Notes: generated from the letters alone by a model not told the origin. Shown: positions 18,971 to 28,609, counted from the stretch's first letter. The stretch is 64,000 nt of DNA from Rhodohalobacter halophilus (GCF_001715195.1 NZ_MDWE01000011.1:62001-126000); one strand, 5' to 3'. Made by a program: numbers and translations.

Positions 18971-19735
18971 ATGAGAGTAAGAGAGAAGTATATCGTGATT
19001 ACCGGTGGAGCCGGTGGAATTGGGTTGTCAACAGCTCAGAAAATGCTTGATGAGGGTGCCGGTGGGGTTTTATTGGTGGACCTTAAAGAGGATGCACTGA
19101 AGGAAGCCGCATCCACGCTCAAGAGTGATAAAGTTCACTATGTGGATGCTGATGTTACTTCATCCGGCGATGTGAAAAAGTACACAGATAAAGCCATAGA
19201 GCTTTATGGAAGAATTGATGTGCTTTTTTTAAATGCCGGTATCGAGGGGGTGGTAAAACCGATCGAAGAGTATCCTGAAGATACATACGATAAGGTTATG
19301 GCTGTAAATGTGAAGGGTGTGTGGCTGGGTATGAAACATGCATTTCCACACATGAAAAAGGGCGGGGGAGGAAGTGTAATCATTACATCCTCTGTTGCCG
19401 GACTTCAGGGGACACCAAACGTGAGCGCTTACGTTACCAGTAAACATGGAACGGTCGGTTTGATGAAGGTAGGGGCCTTAGAGGGTGCTGCAGATAAGAT
19501 CAGGGTGAACACGATTCACCCATCTCCGGTGGATAACCGAATGATGCGTTCACTCGAGGAAGGGTTTGCACCCGGACACGCAGAGGAGGCGAAAAAAGGC
19601 TTTGAACAAAGTATTCCTTTAGGGCGATATGCAAAAAATGAAGAGATCGCAGATCTTGCCCTGTTCCTGGCGTCGGATGAAAGTAAATTTATTACCGGAG
19701 CTCAATATGTAATTGACGGTGGACTTACCGTATAA
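18971..19735 (+). CDS. Short-chain dehydrogenase/reductase
   Basis: This 254-residue classical SDR has the cofactor motif TGGAGGIG near residue 11 and an acidic residue after the second strand (VDLKED), which favours NAD(H). It also has NAG, catalytic Ser in ITSSVAG, and YVTSK as the Tyr/Lys pair. The C-terminus ends ITGAQYVIDGGLTV, typical of 3-ketoacyl reductase or alcohol dehydrogenase relatives. The substrate is unknown. It follows the stress-protein gene and ends at a strong terminator. Confidence 0.92.
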   Translation: MRVREKYIVITGGAGGIGLSTAQKMLDEGAGGVLLVDLKEDALKEAASTLKSDKVHYVDADVTSSGDVKKYTDKAIELYGRIDVLFLNAGIEGVVKPIEEYPEDTYDKVMAVNVKGVWLGMKHAFPHMKKGGGGSVIITSSVAGLQGTPNVSAYVTSKHGTVGLMKVGALEGAADKIRVNTIHPSPVDNRMMRSLEEGFAPGHAEEAKKGFEQSIPLGRYAKNEEIADLALFLASDESKFITGAQYVIDGGLTV

Positions 19736-19755
19736 ACTTTTCAGCTTATATAATG

Positions 19756-19787
19756 AAAACCGACCTCTGCCGGAGGTCGGTTTTTTT
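19756..19787 (+). terminator. Rho-independent terminator after the SDR gene
   Basis: A 12-bp stem (19756-19767 with 19773-19784) with loop TGCCG runs into seven Ts at 19781-19787. This is a textbook intrinsic terminator. Confidence 0.95.
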
Positions 19788-19946
19788 GAGGATTGAGAAT
19801 TTTTAAGAAACTGTTCCTATCTATTTGATTTTCTAAATATTTGGTTGCAATATTTCTATGTAAAAAATCGGGGGATATGTGAATCTTTTATTCAACATTA
19901 GCGTAGACGAACCCGTCTTTTAACCAAAACTACAACACCATTCATT

Positions 19947-21479
19947 ATGGCGATAAGAAATAAGTTACTTTTAAGTCTGCTGAGTGTTCTGGCTTTACCG
20001 GGAATCATAAACTCTCAGGGCCTGGATACATTTGAGGAGAAGGTCACGGAGTTTACTCTGGACAACGGGCTGCACTTTATCATTTTAGAACGGCCGGTTG
20101 CACCGGTGGCAACTTTTGTCACATTTGTAAATGTAGGCAGTGTAAACGAACCGGTTGGGAATACCGGGGTGGCACACATTTTTGAACACATGGCCTTCAA
20201 AGGAACCAAGGATATTGGAACGACGGATTGGGAGAGTGAGAGCCGGGCGATTGCCAGAACAGACTATGTGTACAGGCAGTGGGTTCGTGAGCGAAGTAAA
20301 CCCAACCCCGATCAAGAAAGGTTGGAGCGGTTGAAACAACGTTTTGATGACCTGGTGGAAGAGGCTGATCAGTATGTGGTCAGTAATGAGTTTACCCAGA
20401 TTATTGAACAGAATGGCGGCACCGGTTTAAATGCATTTACCAGTGCTGATGCGACCGGATATTTCTACAGTTTACCTCAAAACCGGGCCGAACTTTGGTT
20501 TTCGCTGGAATCGGATCGGTTTCTGAATCCGGTATTCAGAGAGTTTTATGCTGAAAAGAATGTGGTGATGGAGGAGCGCAGAATGCGTACCGACTCAAAC
20601 CCGGTTGGTCGATTGATCGAGGAGTTTTTAAGTGTTGCATATTCAGCACACCCGTATAAAAATCCTGTTGTTGGCTGGGCTTCAGATATTCAGGGGACTT
20701 CTATTGAGGATGCAAAACGATTTTATCAGCAGTACTATACGCCAAGTAACATCACCATCGCTATTGCAGGGGATGTGGATCCGGACCGGATGAGAGAGCT
20801 GGCGGAAACCTACTTTGGCCGTATGAGTCCCGGACGCCCCGCACCTGAAGTGATCACAAAAGAGCCGGAACAACGGGGTGAACGCCGGTTTGTGATGATT
20901 GAGGAGTCTCAGCCATTTTTCCTGTCCGGCTACCACACAGTTTCTCAGACACACCCCGATTTTGCAGCGCTTCAGCTTGTGGGCTCTATCGTTTCTGAAG
21001 GAAGAACTTCCCGTATGTATAAGAGGCTTGTAGAAGATGAGCAGCTTGCACTCGCCGTACAGGCGTTTAACGGTTTTCCCGGTACCAAGTACCCGGGGCT
21101 GTTTTTAACGCTAGCCGTGCCGAATCAGGGAGTGTCACTGGACAAGATTGAATCGGTAATTGAAGAAGAAATTCAGAAAGTTAAGGATGGCGATATTACC
21201 CAGGAAGAGCTGGACCGTGCACTTACCAATGCCCGAGCCAATCAAGTGCGCAGCCTGAACAGTAATATGGGACTCGCCCTCGGTTTTGCAGAGGCACACG
21301 CCCAGCGAGGAAGCTGGAGAGAGTCGTTTAGAGCATTGGAAAGGCTGGAGTCGGTAACGCTTGAAGATCTTCAGCGGGTAGCTCAAACCTACTTTATTCA
21401 AAACAATCGAACGGTTGGAATGATTAAAAACCAATCTGGCGATGACGAGGAAGTTGCAATGAATTCTGAAGAAAATTAA
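19947..21479 (+). CDS. M16 family zinc peptidase (catalytic subunit)
   Basis: This 510-residue protein has an N-terminal signal peptide (MAIRNKLLLSLLSVLALPGIINS). The inverted zinc motif HxxEH is in GVAHIFEHMAFKGT, and a later Glu helix in FYAEKNVVMEERRM fits the third zinc ligand. A C-terminal M16-type domain follows. The family (pitrilysin/processing peptidase) degrades peptides or removes presequences; here it acts in the periplasm or at the outer membrane. The next gene, 10 bp on, encodes the partner with no HxxEH, so the pair should form a heterodimer as in known two-subunit M16B enzymes. Confidence 0.93.
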   Translation: MAIRNKLLLSLLSVLALPGIINSQGLDTFEEKVTEFTLDNGLHFIILERPVAPVATFVTFVNVGSVNEPVGNTGVAHIFEHMAFKGTKDIGTTDWESESRAIARTDYVYRQWVRERSKPNPDQERLERLKQRFDDLVEEADQYVVSNEFTQIIEQNGGTGLNAFTSADATGYFYSLPQNRAELWFSLESDRFLNPVFREFYAEKNVVMEERRMRTDSNPVGRLIEEFLSVAYSAHPYKNPVVGWASDIQGTSIEDAKRFYQQYYTPSNITIAIAGDVDPDRMRELAETYFGRMSPGRPAPEVITKEPEQRGERRFVMIEESQPFFLSGYHTVSQTHPDFAALQLVGSIVSEGRTSRMYKRLVEDEQLALAVQAFNGFPGTKYPGLFLTLAVPNQGVSLDKIESVIEEEIQKVKDGDITQEELDRALTNARANQVRSLNSNMGLALGFAEAHAQRGSWRESFRALERLESVTLEDLQRVAQTYFIQNNRTVGMIKNQSGDDEEVAMNSEEN

Positions 21480-21489
21480 GGGTACCGAA

Positions 21490-23559
21490 ATGAAGAAATT
21501 TATCTTAACAGTTATAGTACTGCTTTTTGCAGGATTACAGATTGCCGATGCACAGAAGAAGTGGAATGAAATTGACTTTCCGGCGATCAACAATTTTGAA
21601 ATGCCGGAGGTTGAAATTCTGGAGCTGGATAATGGCATCAAGTTTTACCTTGTAGAAGATCGTGAACTCCCGCTTATCAATCTCAACGTACGGGTTCGAA
21701 CCGGATCTTTCCTGGAGCCGGACAGTAAAATCGGATTGGCATCCATGACCGGTACTGTAATGAGAACTGGCGGTTCGGAAATGTACCCGGCAGATGATTT
21801 AAATGAGCTGCTGGAAAACCGTGCAGCCCGGATGGAAACCGGAATAGGTATGACCTCCGGATCTGCATCCATGAATGTGCTGAAAGAGGATTTTGAAGAA
21901 CTATTGCCGGTTTTTATTGATCTGATGCAAAATCCACTCTTTCCCGAAGATAAAATTGAACTGGCCAAAACACAGTCGAAGTCTGCCATATCACGCAGAA
22001 ATGATGATCAGGCTCCGATAGCAAGCCGTGAGTTCAGAAAATTAATTTATGGGGAGGGTAGTGTGTATGCACGCCATACAGAATATGAGACAATCGACAA
22101 TATCACACAGGAGGATATGGTCGAGTTCCACAACAGATCATTTGTAGGGAATAACATGCTGATTGGCGTGATCGGTGATTTCGAGATGGATGAGATGAAA
22201 TCTACTCTGAGAAGGGTATTCTCAGAACTTCCGGCCGGAGAGACGATTGAAATTGACCTGCCTGAAATAAATTATGCTTTCGAAAACTCCATCAATTTTG
22301 TCGACAAACAGGATGTAAACCAAAGTTACGTACTTTTGGGGCACATTGGCGGAATGAGAGACAATCCGGATTATGCAAAACTTCAGGTGATGAATCAGGT
22401 GTTGAGCGGAGGATTTTCCAGCCGCCTGTTTCAGGTGGTTCGATCAGATATGGGACTCGCCTACTCCGTATTCGGTTCGTACGGGAGCGGCACGTTCTAC
22501 CCCGGAACATTTACTGCGGGTGTAATGACTGCCAGTGAAACCACGGCTGAAGCGATTGATGCAATTATCGGCCAGATTGAACGATTGCAAAATGAACCTG
22601 TATCTGAAGAGGAACTGCAGCAAACGAAGGATCAATTCCTGAATTCACTGGTGTTCCGATACGACAGCCGCTCAAAAATTCTGAATGAAAGACTGAATTA
22701 CGACTATGCAGGTCTGCCGGAAGATACATTTGATCGGTTGGTCGAAGAGATCCGTGAGGTGACAACCGAAGACGTTATGGAAGTTGCACAGGAGTATCTG
22801 CGCCCTTCAGATGTACAGATACTGGTCGTAGGAAACTCACAAGAGATTGGTGATCAGCTATCCAAGTATGGAACGGTAAATGAGATTGATATTACCATTC
22901 CGGAACCGGCAGATGACCGGGAGGTTGTTGAGGGTGATGCAGAGATGGGTCGCGAGTGGCTGGAGCGAATGGCAACGGCCATTTTACCGAACGGTTCGTT
23001 TGATGCCGACCTGACATTTGAAGCAGATAACATTGTGCAGACTCCCGGCGGAGAGATGTCGATCGGAATCGAACAGACTCTCAACTTTCAGGAGGAAAGA
23101 ATTACTTCGATCGTGAATGCCCCGATGGGACAGGTTACCATCGAAATAGCCGATGGGCAGGGTAGAATGTTAGCCGGAGGAAATGAAATGCCGATGCCTC
23201 CACAACAGCTTCAGCAGTCCAAAGCTGAACTTTACAGGAATTATGTCTACCTGGCAATTAATAAAGATCAGCTGGATGTTGAATTCCTGGGTATGAAAGA
23301 GCTGGATGGGGAGGAGTATGCTCATCTGCGCATCAATGATGAACTGCCGTTGGAGATCTACCTAGACACAGAAACCGCACTTCCCGCCCAGACTGAGTAC
23401 CGGCAGATGGATCCCCAACAGGGAAGGCGAATTTCAGTGACCGTTGAATATGGTGACTGGCAGGAGCAGAGTGGAGTTCTGATGGCGTATGAAACGATTA
23501 GCTACTCCGATGGGAATCAGGTGTCAAGAACTGTGATTTCATCACATTCTGTTAACTAA
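21490..23559 (+). CDS. M16 family protein, non-catalytic partner with C-terminal extension
   Basis: This 689-residue exported protein (signal peptide MKKFILTVIVLLFAGLQIADA) has the M16 fold but no HxxEH: the matching place reads GLASMTGTVMRTGG. The C-terminal half keeps a region like the R/Y substrate-binding pair (FRYDSRSKILNERLNYDYAGLP). After residue ~460 comes an extra ~230-residue domain rich in beta strands, absent from the upstream subunit. Together they look like a split M16B protease with one active-site subunit and one substrate-positioning subunit. The function of the extra domain is unknown. Confidence 0.9.
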   Translation: MKKFILTVIVLLFAGLQIADAQKKWNEIDFPAINNFEMPEVEILELDNGIKFYLVEDRELPLINLNVRVRTGSFLEPDSKIGLASMTGTVMRTGGSEMYPADDLNELLENRAARMETGIGMTSGSASMNVLKEDFEELLPVFIDLMQNPLFPEDKIELAKTQSKSAISRRNDDQAPIASREFRKLIYGEGSVYARHTEYETIDNITQEDMVEFHNRSFVGNNMLIGVIGDFEMDEMKSTLRRVFSELPAGETIEIDLPEINYAFENSINFVDKQDVNQSYVLLGHIGGMRDNPDYAKLQVMNQVLSGGFSSRLFQVVRSDMGLAYSVFGSYGSGTFYPGTFTAGVMTASETTAEAIDAIIGQIERLQNEPVSEEELQQTKDQFLNSLVFRYDSRSKILNERLNYDYAGLPEDTFDRLVEEIREVTTEDVMEVAQEYLRPSDVQILVVGNSQEIGDQLSKYGTVNEIDITIPEPADDREVVEGDAEMGREWLERMATAILPNGSFDADLTFEADNIVQTPGGEMSIGIEQTLNFQEERITSIVNAPMGQVTIEIADGQGRMLAGGNEMPMPPQQLQQSKAELYRNYVYLAINKDQLDVEFLGMKELDGEEYAHLRINDELPLEIYLDTETALPAQTEYRQMDPQQGRRISVTVEYGDWQEQSGVLMAYETISYSDGNQVSRTVISSHSVN

Positions 23560-23583
23560 TCTGATTACATTACAAATTGAGTT

Positions 23584-23604
23584 AAGGCCGGTTTATCCGG
23601 CCTT
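23584..23604. terminator. Terminator after the M16 pair
   Basis: AAGGCCGG (23584-23591) pairs with CCGGCCTT (23597-23604) around loop TTTAT and is followed by TTC. It sits between convergent genes, so it may also serve the minus-strand glycosyltransferase gene ending at 23607. Confidence 0.85.
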
Positions 23605-23606
23605 TT

Positions 23607-24650
23607 CTATGTGATGGAGGCGTTAAAAAGCCGGGCTGATATCTTTTCTGTACGTGAATGAACACGGCCGGTGTACCGGATAATCAATTGAGTGAGCTGA
23701 TCAATATTGGCAGATTCGTCAAGTGTTATCAAGCTGCTATCATCAATCCAATGGTGTATACGTTCAGTAAATGTCTGATCTATCTCATAAACCACATGAA
23801 CGCCCATCTGTTTAAGTGCTGCTGCGTTACATAACTGCTCATACTGATTTTTGATTGGAATGGCGAGTAGCTTCTTGCCCAGAAACATCGATTCTGCACA
23901 CAGTTCAAACCCAGCACCGGCTATCACTCCTCGCGAAGATTCAAGGCTCTCAAGAAAAGGTCTGTTACCAACAGGGTGAACAATCACATTGCTCGATTGA
24001 TAACTCTTCTCGCATAGTGGTGAGAATATATGCCATTCAATACTTTCAAATTCTTGAAAATGTTTAGCGAGAAAATCCGGATGATAGGATGGTAAATATA
24101 CGGTTACGTGATTGCCTGTAACAGGAATAAGATTTCGAATCTCTCCACGAATGACCGGTGGCAGAATAAATGAGTCGTACCGCTTGAAGTGAAAGCCGAC
24201 CGGATGCTGAACAGGCGCAAAATATTTCAGTACAGCTTCAGATAAATAGGATTTTCGATCCGGTCGGGGAGACTTTTCTGATAAAAATGAGGCTTGATGG
24301 CTTAACCCGATAGAGGGAGTTTCAGACTGAATAGACGCCCAGGCTGTAATCGGTTCATAGTCGGAAATAACAAGGTCATATTCCCTTGGTTGAATGGTTT
24401 GCACATCTTTCAGAAATGTGACGGGCTGAAGGCTTCGCGCTGTTTCAAGAAATGAAACACCGCCCTGATCATTGTAAGCCAGGCTCACTCCGCGTTTTCT
24501 GGAAACAGCCACCTCATCGAGATGAAGCCTGCAGTTGTAGCCGCTAAGCAGAACATCAACCGATGCATGCTCAGTCAATTTTGGCAAGATTTCTTTTGCC
24601 CGGCTAATGTGTCCGTGGCCTGTTCCCTGTATTCCGTAGAGTATTCTCAT
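23607..24650 (-). CDS. Glycosyltransferase of the MJ1255/UDP-GlcNAc-transferase-like (GT-B) type
   Basis: This 347-residue protein starts MRILYGIQGTGHGHISRA, the glycine-rich N-terminus of MurG/MJ1255-like GT-B enzymes. The C-terminal half has the donor-site block GVIAGAGFELCAESMFLGKKLLAIPIKNQYEQLCNA. Such proteins move a sugar to a lipid or envelope acceptor. It overlaps the upstream phosphoesterase gene by ATGA (24647-24650), so the two are translationally coupled. The LpxH-like neighbour suggests a role in envelope glycolipid synthesis. The acceptor is not known. Confidence 0.82.
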   Translation of the reverse strand: MRILYGIQGTGHGHISRAKEILPKLTEHASVDVLLSGYNCRLHLDEVAVSRKRGVSLAYNDQGGVSFLETARSLQPVTFLKDVQTIQPREYDLVISDYEPITAWASIQSETPSIGLSHQASFLSEKSPRPDRKSYLSEAVLKYFAPVQHPVGFHFKRYDSFILPPVIRGEIRNLIPVTGNHVTVYLPSYHPDFLAKHFQEFESIEWHIFSPLCEKSYQSSNVIVHPVGNRPFLESLESSRGVIAGAGFELCAESMFLGKKLLAIPIKNQYEQLCNAAALKQMGVHVVYEIDQTFTERIHHWIDDSSLITLDESANIDQLTQLIIRYTGRVHSRTEKISARLFNASIT

Positions 24651-25462
24651 TGGATGATTATCTCGTCGTGGATCATTCTGTTTTTTACAAGTTTCTCAAT
24701 TCGGCGGTTCTCAAGCATTTCCTCCTCGGTGTAGCGATACATATCCCATTCCTCTCCGTCATACTCTAGTGCAGTGAGATTCTCAATCCAGTCGCCGCTG
24801 TTCATATATATCACAGATCCCTTATCATTTTCATAGCCTCTGATTTTTGGCTGATGGATATGACCGCAAATCACATAGTCGTAACCTTCATCAATAGCGA
24901 GCTCCATGGCTGTCATCTCAAAATCATCAATAAAACGAACTGCTTTTTTTACACTATCCTTAATTTTCTTACTCAAAGAGAGCTTTCCTTTTCCGAGCTT
25001 CGTTGATATTCGATTGATGGCTCGGTTGAGAAGAATCAATAAATCATATCCGCGTCCGCCAATTTTTGCGATCCATTTGCTATGTTTCATCGTCACATCA
25101 AAAATGTCTCCATGAAAAATCCATACCCTTTCACCTTTCAGGTTCAACACTAATTTGTCGCGGATAAAGAATGGACCGAGCTGCAGGCTGGATACCTTCC
25201 GAAGCACCTCATCATGATTTCCGGTTAAGTAGTAGATGTCCGTACCGTTAGCCATCATGGTCAGCAGCGTTCGCAATACCATCATGTGTGATTCGGGCCA
25301 GTAGTACTTCTTAAAATTCCATATATCAATAAAATCTCCATTCAGTACAATGATTTTAGGATCGATGGAATTGAGATATTGGAGCAGTTCCAGGGCATGA
25401 CACCCAACGGTGCCTAAATGAATGTCCGACAGAACAACAATTTCCAATGAACGTTTTTGCAT
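24647..25462 (-). CDS. LpxH-like metallophosphoesterase (UDP-2,3-diacylglucosamine diphosphatase family)
   Basis: This 271-residue calcineurin-type enzyme has all metal motifs: SDIHLG, NGDFIDIW, TGNHDE, HGDIFD and CGHIHQPK. The layout matches LpxH/LpxH2-like enzymes, which release lipid X from UDP-diacylglucosamine in lipid A synthesis. An insert with basic and hydrophobic residues (about 140-175) corresponds to the cap or membrane-contact part. Other lpx genes are not in this window, so the substrate is inferred from the family. It is the first gene of a two-gene unit with the glycosyltransferase. Confidence 0.85.
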   Translation of the reverse strand: MQKRSLEIVVLSDIHLGTVGCHALELLQYLNSIDPKIIVLNGDFIDIWNFKKYYWPESHMMVLRTLLTMMANGTDIYYLTGNHDEVLRKVSSLQLGPFFIRDKLVLNLKGERVWIFHGDIFDVTMKHSKWIAKIGGRGYDLLILLNRAINRISTKLGKGKLSLSKKIKDSVKKAVRFIDDFEMTAMELAIDEGYDYVICGHIHQPKIRGYENDKGSVIYMNSGDWIENLTALEYDGEEWDMYRYTEEEMLENRRIEKLVKNRMIHDEIIIQ

Positions 25463-25636
25463 GTAGAGGTATGTTTATGAAGTGCAGCGATTAACGTTGT
25501 ACGTAACGTCTTGCAGATTGCTAACTAAAGATCTTTACATCGTGTTACGTTATGATGTTGGCATCATTAGTTTTAAATGATGAGATTGTTAATGAATTGT
25601 AATCGCGAGGGTTCACACCCTTTAAAATTTGAGAAA

Positions 25637-26692
25637 ATGGAAAAGCGCTGGGTTCTTTATGGCAGTTATGGATATACGGGAAACCTGATTGCAGAGATCG
25701 CTTCAAAACGGGGGGCGAATGTAACGCTTTCCGGCAGGAATGAAGATAAACTTCGCGATCAGGCTGAGCGGTTGGGGCTGGATTATGAAGCTTCTGATTT
25801 AGCTGATACGGAATCAATGGATCATCTGTTGGGACGCCATGATGCAGTTCTTCATTGCGCAGGTCCATTTATTCATACATGGCAACCGATGGCCGAAGCC
25901 TGCCTGAGGAACAGATGTCACTATTTGGATATAACGGGTGAAATTCCCGTTTTTGAGTCACTCAAAAAATTAGACCCCCATTTTCAGAAAAAGAATTTGA
26001 TGGCGATGCCCGGTGTTGGGTTTGATGTGGTTCCGTCCGATTGTTTGGCCAGCTTACTTTATAAGAAACTCCCGGACGCGACACACCTTGAGCTTGCTAT
26101 TTCCGGATTGGGTGGCGGCTTATCGTGTGGAACAGCAAAAACCATGATCGAAAATTTGGGAAGTGGCGGTGCGGTACGAATTGGGGGTGAAATTGAGCAG
26201 GTACCTGCAGCGTATCTGGTTCGGAAAATCCGGTTTGGAGATCAGTGGCGGACAGCTGTTTCCATTCCCTGGGGTGATATTTCAACAGCTTACACCTCAA
26301 CCGGGATCGGGAACATTGTTGTTTATGCCGCCGTGCCTAAAAAAATGATCCAAAGAATGAAGTGGATGAACAGACTGGGGCCCGTCGTTAAGAATAACCG
26401 GGTAAAATCTTTCTTAAATTCACAGGTGGAAAAAGGAAAACCCGGCCCGACTAAAAAAGAGAGAGAAAAAGGCGAATCGTTGGTGTGGGGCACGGTATCC
26501 AATTCAAAAGGGGACTCAGTCGTTGCACTTTTAAAAACGATGGAAGGGTATAGGCTCACCGCCGAGACATCAAGCGAAATTGTTCATCGTGTCTTGAGCG
26601 GGAACTTCCGAAAGGGCTATCAAACACCTTCTCTTGTTTACGGAGGGGAGTTTATCCTGGAGTTTGAGAAATCGGAATTAAATTATTTGTGA
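25637..26692 (+). CDS. Saccharopine dehydrogenase-like NAD(P)-binding protein
   Basis: This 351-residue protein begins WVLYGSYGYTGNLIAEIAS, a Rossmann motif typical of the saccharopine-dehydrogenase-like oxidoreductases (trans-acting enoyl reductase group). It continues with LSGRNEDKLRDQAERLG, AVLHCAGPF and CHYLDITGE. Its role is not the lysine pathway, as no such genes are near. I choose the ATG at 25637 because the fold starts there; an in-frame ATG at 25577 adds 20 odd residues. The end overlaps the convergent small gene by 10 bp. Confidence 0.85.
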   Translation: MEKRWVLYGSYGYTGNLIAEIASKRGANVTLSGRNEDKLRDQAERLGLDYEASDLADTESMDHLLGRHDAVLHCAGPFIHTWQPMAEACLRNRCHYLDITGEIPVFESLKKLDPHFQKKNLMAMPGVGFDVVPSDCLASLLYKKLPDATHLELAISGLGGGLSCGTAKTMIENLGSGGAVRIGGEIEQVPAAYLVRKIRFGDQWRTAVSIPWGDISTAYTSTGIGNIVVYAAVPKKMIQRMKWMNRLGPVVKNNRVKSFLNSQVEKGKPGPTKKEREKGESLVWGTVSNSKGDSVVALLKTMEGYRLTAETSSEIVHRVLSGNFRKGYQTPSLVYGGEFILEFEKSELNYL

Positions 26693-27342
26693 GTGGGATC
26701 AATTCCTACCACCAGCTGAACGTGATTGCTTTTCACAGATCCATTCAACAGTAGTTTACTGTCGGGTAGATCTGAATCTGAAACGATGACAATTTTACCG
26801 GGGTTCTCTTTGTTCAGGGTATTAACAAATTCGTGCCAATATCCTACTCGCAGCCAGGTAAATGGATTTTCGTGGTCTGCACACAGCACAAACCAATTCA
26901 TCGATTTTGAAGGATCTTTTATCTGAAACTTTACTAAATCTGATTCCGAAAGTTGTTTCAAACTGAGTTGATTGGCTATTGCGTAATTTTTGAGCCCATC
27001 TACCATGATCTCTGAGTCCGAATATTGCCCAGCATCAGCGGGTGTTTTTTGTGGGTTGATTTGAGATGAAGGAAATGTTCGTATCGCCGCAATCAGCGAT
27101 GAATCATCAAAGTTTGGAAAAATCTGAATATGATGCTGAACTTTATTTTTGGTCATGTTTTGTCTGAGTGCCTGGAGAACTTTCCCAATACTGATGATCG
27201 CATTTCGGTAGTCGTTTTCATCTTCCCGGTAATCTTTACTGACTGACAGTTCCAGCATATTGTTGGAATAGCTGTATTTCCAGTATTTAACTCCATAGTG
27301 TTTCGGAGCTTTTTTGATTTTTTCGATCCACGTTTTTAGCAT
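26683..27342 (-). CDS. Conserved protein, possibly a distant nitroreductase-like (Acg-type) half
   Basis: I do not firmly recognise this 219-residue protein. The N-terminal part (WIEKIKKAPKHYGVKYWKYS, then DYREDENDYRNAIISIGKVLQALR) recalls the start of Acg/Rv3131-type FMN-free nitroreductase relatives, where a similar NTQPW-like and GAALxNLxLAL arrangement is seen, but that is weak. There is no signal peptide or membrane segment. The start is taken as the ATG at 27342 with GAGAGA upstream; a TTG at 27357 would overlap the YceI stop. It is the last gene of the minus-strand run after the YceI pair. Confidence 0.5.
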   Translation of the reverse strand: MLKTWIEKIKKAPKHYGVKYWKYSYSNNMLELSVSKDYREDENDYRNAIISIGKVLQALRQNMTKNKVQHHIQIFPNFDDSSLIAAIRTFPSSQINPQKTPADAGQYSDSEIMVDGLKNYAIANQLSLKQLSESDLVKFQIKDPSKSMNWFVLCADHENPFTWLRVGYWHEFVNTLNKENPGKIVIVSDSDLPDSKLLLNGSVKSNHVQLVVGIDPTHK

Positions 27343-27353
27343 TTCCGTCTCTC

Positions 27354-27929
27354 TCAAATACGTTTCGCAGTTAGATCGAAGTGAACGGTAAGTTCATCAT
27401 CTGCTTTAATCAGGCCAAAAAGCCCGGTTGGCGGCTCTATGTTAAAATCAGTCATAAATATTTTTTTACTGCCGCGCGCCCTCATTCTTCCGTCTTCAAG
27501 TATTTCACCATCTGCGGTGAAACTGATTTCTCTTGTAACGCCTGCCACCGTAAGCTCTCCAAGAATATTGTAACTGTCATCCGACAGTGATTCAGCGTTG
27601 TTGAATACAAATTTAATGGTAGGATACTGATCTGCTTTAAGCGCATCTTTCATGTCGTTGTTCATCTTTCGCTTACCGCAGTCGAATCCGTTTACGTCTA
27701 TTTCAACCTCCAGGGAAACACTTTGATTGACAGCATCCTGCACGATTGCTTCACCATCATAACTGTGAGCAATACAATCGAACCGATTAACATTTGAACT
27801 CCCTTCAATCCAAAGCCGGCTCACCTCTTCGTCAGCGGTGAACCGGTCTTGGGAAAAAATGTCTCCTTCAGCTACTGTAAAAAGCATAATCCACAGGTTA
27901 ATAAAGATGGAAATCTGAAGAAGTTTCAT
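27354..27929 (-). CDS. YceI family exported protein
   Basis: This 191-residue protein has a signal peptide (MKLLQISIFINLWIMLFTVAEG) and one YceI lipocalin-like barrel. Visible blocks are LWIEGSSNVNRFDCIAHS, DMKDALKADQYPTIKFVF, GELTVAGVTREISF and the closing FMTDFNIEPPTGLFGLIKADDELTVHFDL. YceI proteins bind isoprenoid or other lipophilic ligands in the periplasm. A second YceI gene lies 16 bp upstream in the same direction, and the two share only limited sequence, so the duplication is old. Two internal Cys (FDC, GFDC) are absent from the partner. Confidence 0.92.
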   Translation of the reverse strand: MKLLQISIFINLWIMLFTVAEGDIFSQDRFTADEEVSRLWIEGSSNVNRFDCIAHSYDGEAIVQDAVNQSVSLEVEIDVNGFDCGKRKMNNDMKDALKADQYPTIKFVFNNAESLSDDSYNILGELTVAGVTREISFTADGEILEDGRMRARGSKKIFMTDFNIEPPTGLFGLIKADDELTVHFDLTAKRI

Positions 27930-27945
27930 GTTATGGGTTTAAACC

Positions 27946-28545
27946 TTAGTTGAAATTCACGTTGAAAGTAATCACCATCTCATCTCTTGCTCGAACGGTT
28001 CCAAAAACGGCCGTTGGAGGGTCAATGTCAAAGCTGGTCATCAGTAGATCCTGTTCACCTACAAAGTTGATGGAGCCGTCATCATTCATTTTTGCAGTTA
28101 CGCTCATGGTGATGTTGTGATCCTTGCCTGCAGCATTTACAGTACCGTTTGCAGAAATGAGTGCTGAGCCGTCTTCCTGAACTTCAACACTGGTTACTTC
28201 ACTTAGGGTGAAAGTGATATTTGGATAATCATCTTCCTTCAGGTACTTGTGCATATTCTTGTTTAATCCGCCCGATCCGGAATCTAAGCTCTCTACTGGA
28301 ATAGTCAGGGTCATCTCTTTAAATGTGTCCGGTGTCAGATTTTGGATGGATCGCTCTTCCATCTCAGCAAGAACAAGTGAACCTCTAAGTTCGGTGATAT
28401 CAGCTCCCCAGCTTCGTACGTTTGCTTCTCCATCAAGTCGCATTTCGTAGTTGTCTTGAACATTAAGGGTAACATCCTGGGCAAGCACAGCGCCTGCCAT
28501 AAAAAGCATTAAAATCGAGGTGGTTATTAATTTTTTGAAATACAT
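27946..28545 (-). CDS. YceI family exported protein
   Basis: This 199-residue YceI-fold protein has a signal peptide (MYFKKLITTSILMLFMAGAVLA). The barrel shows LDGEANVRSWGADI, MHKYLKEDDYPNITFTL, GTVNAAGKDHNITM and MTSFDIDPPTAVFGTVRARDEMVITF. It starts after a clear AAGGAG ribosome-binding site. Upstream is an outer-membrane channel gene, with a strong hairpin between, and downstream a second YceI. The set may be one transcript with graded expression. The ligand is unknown; quinone precursors or fatty amides are known for the family. Confidence 0.93.
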   Translation of the reverse strand: MYFKKLITTSILMLFMAGAVLAQDVTLNVQDNYEMRLDGEANVRSWGADITELRGSLVLAEMEERSIQNLTPDTFKEMTLTIPVESLDSGSGGLNKNMHKYLKEDDYPNITFTLSEVTSVEVQEDGSALISANGTVNAAGKDHNITMSVTAKMNDDGSINFVGEQDLLMTSFDIDPPTAVFGTVRARDEMVITFNVNFN

Positions 28546-28569
28546 GGGTAGTCTCCTTGAGTTAAATAT

Positions 28570-28599
28570 AACCTGCAGAGCAATAACGCTCTGCAGGTT
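28570..28599 (-). terminator. Hairpin between the outer-membrane channel gene and the YceI pair
   Basis: A perfect 12-bp stem (28570-28581 with 28588-28599) has a 6-nt loop. On the minus strand it follows the channel gene stop but is trailed only by TATATTT, so it may be a partial terminator that lowers YceI expression. Confidence 0.75.
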
Positions 28600-28609
28600 G
28601 TAAGATTAT

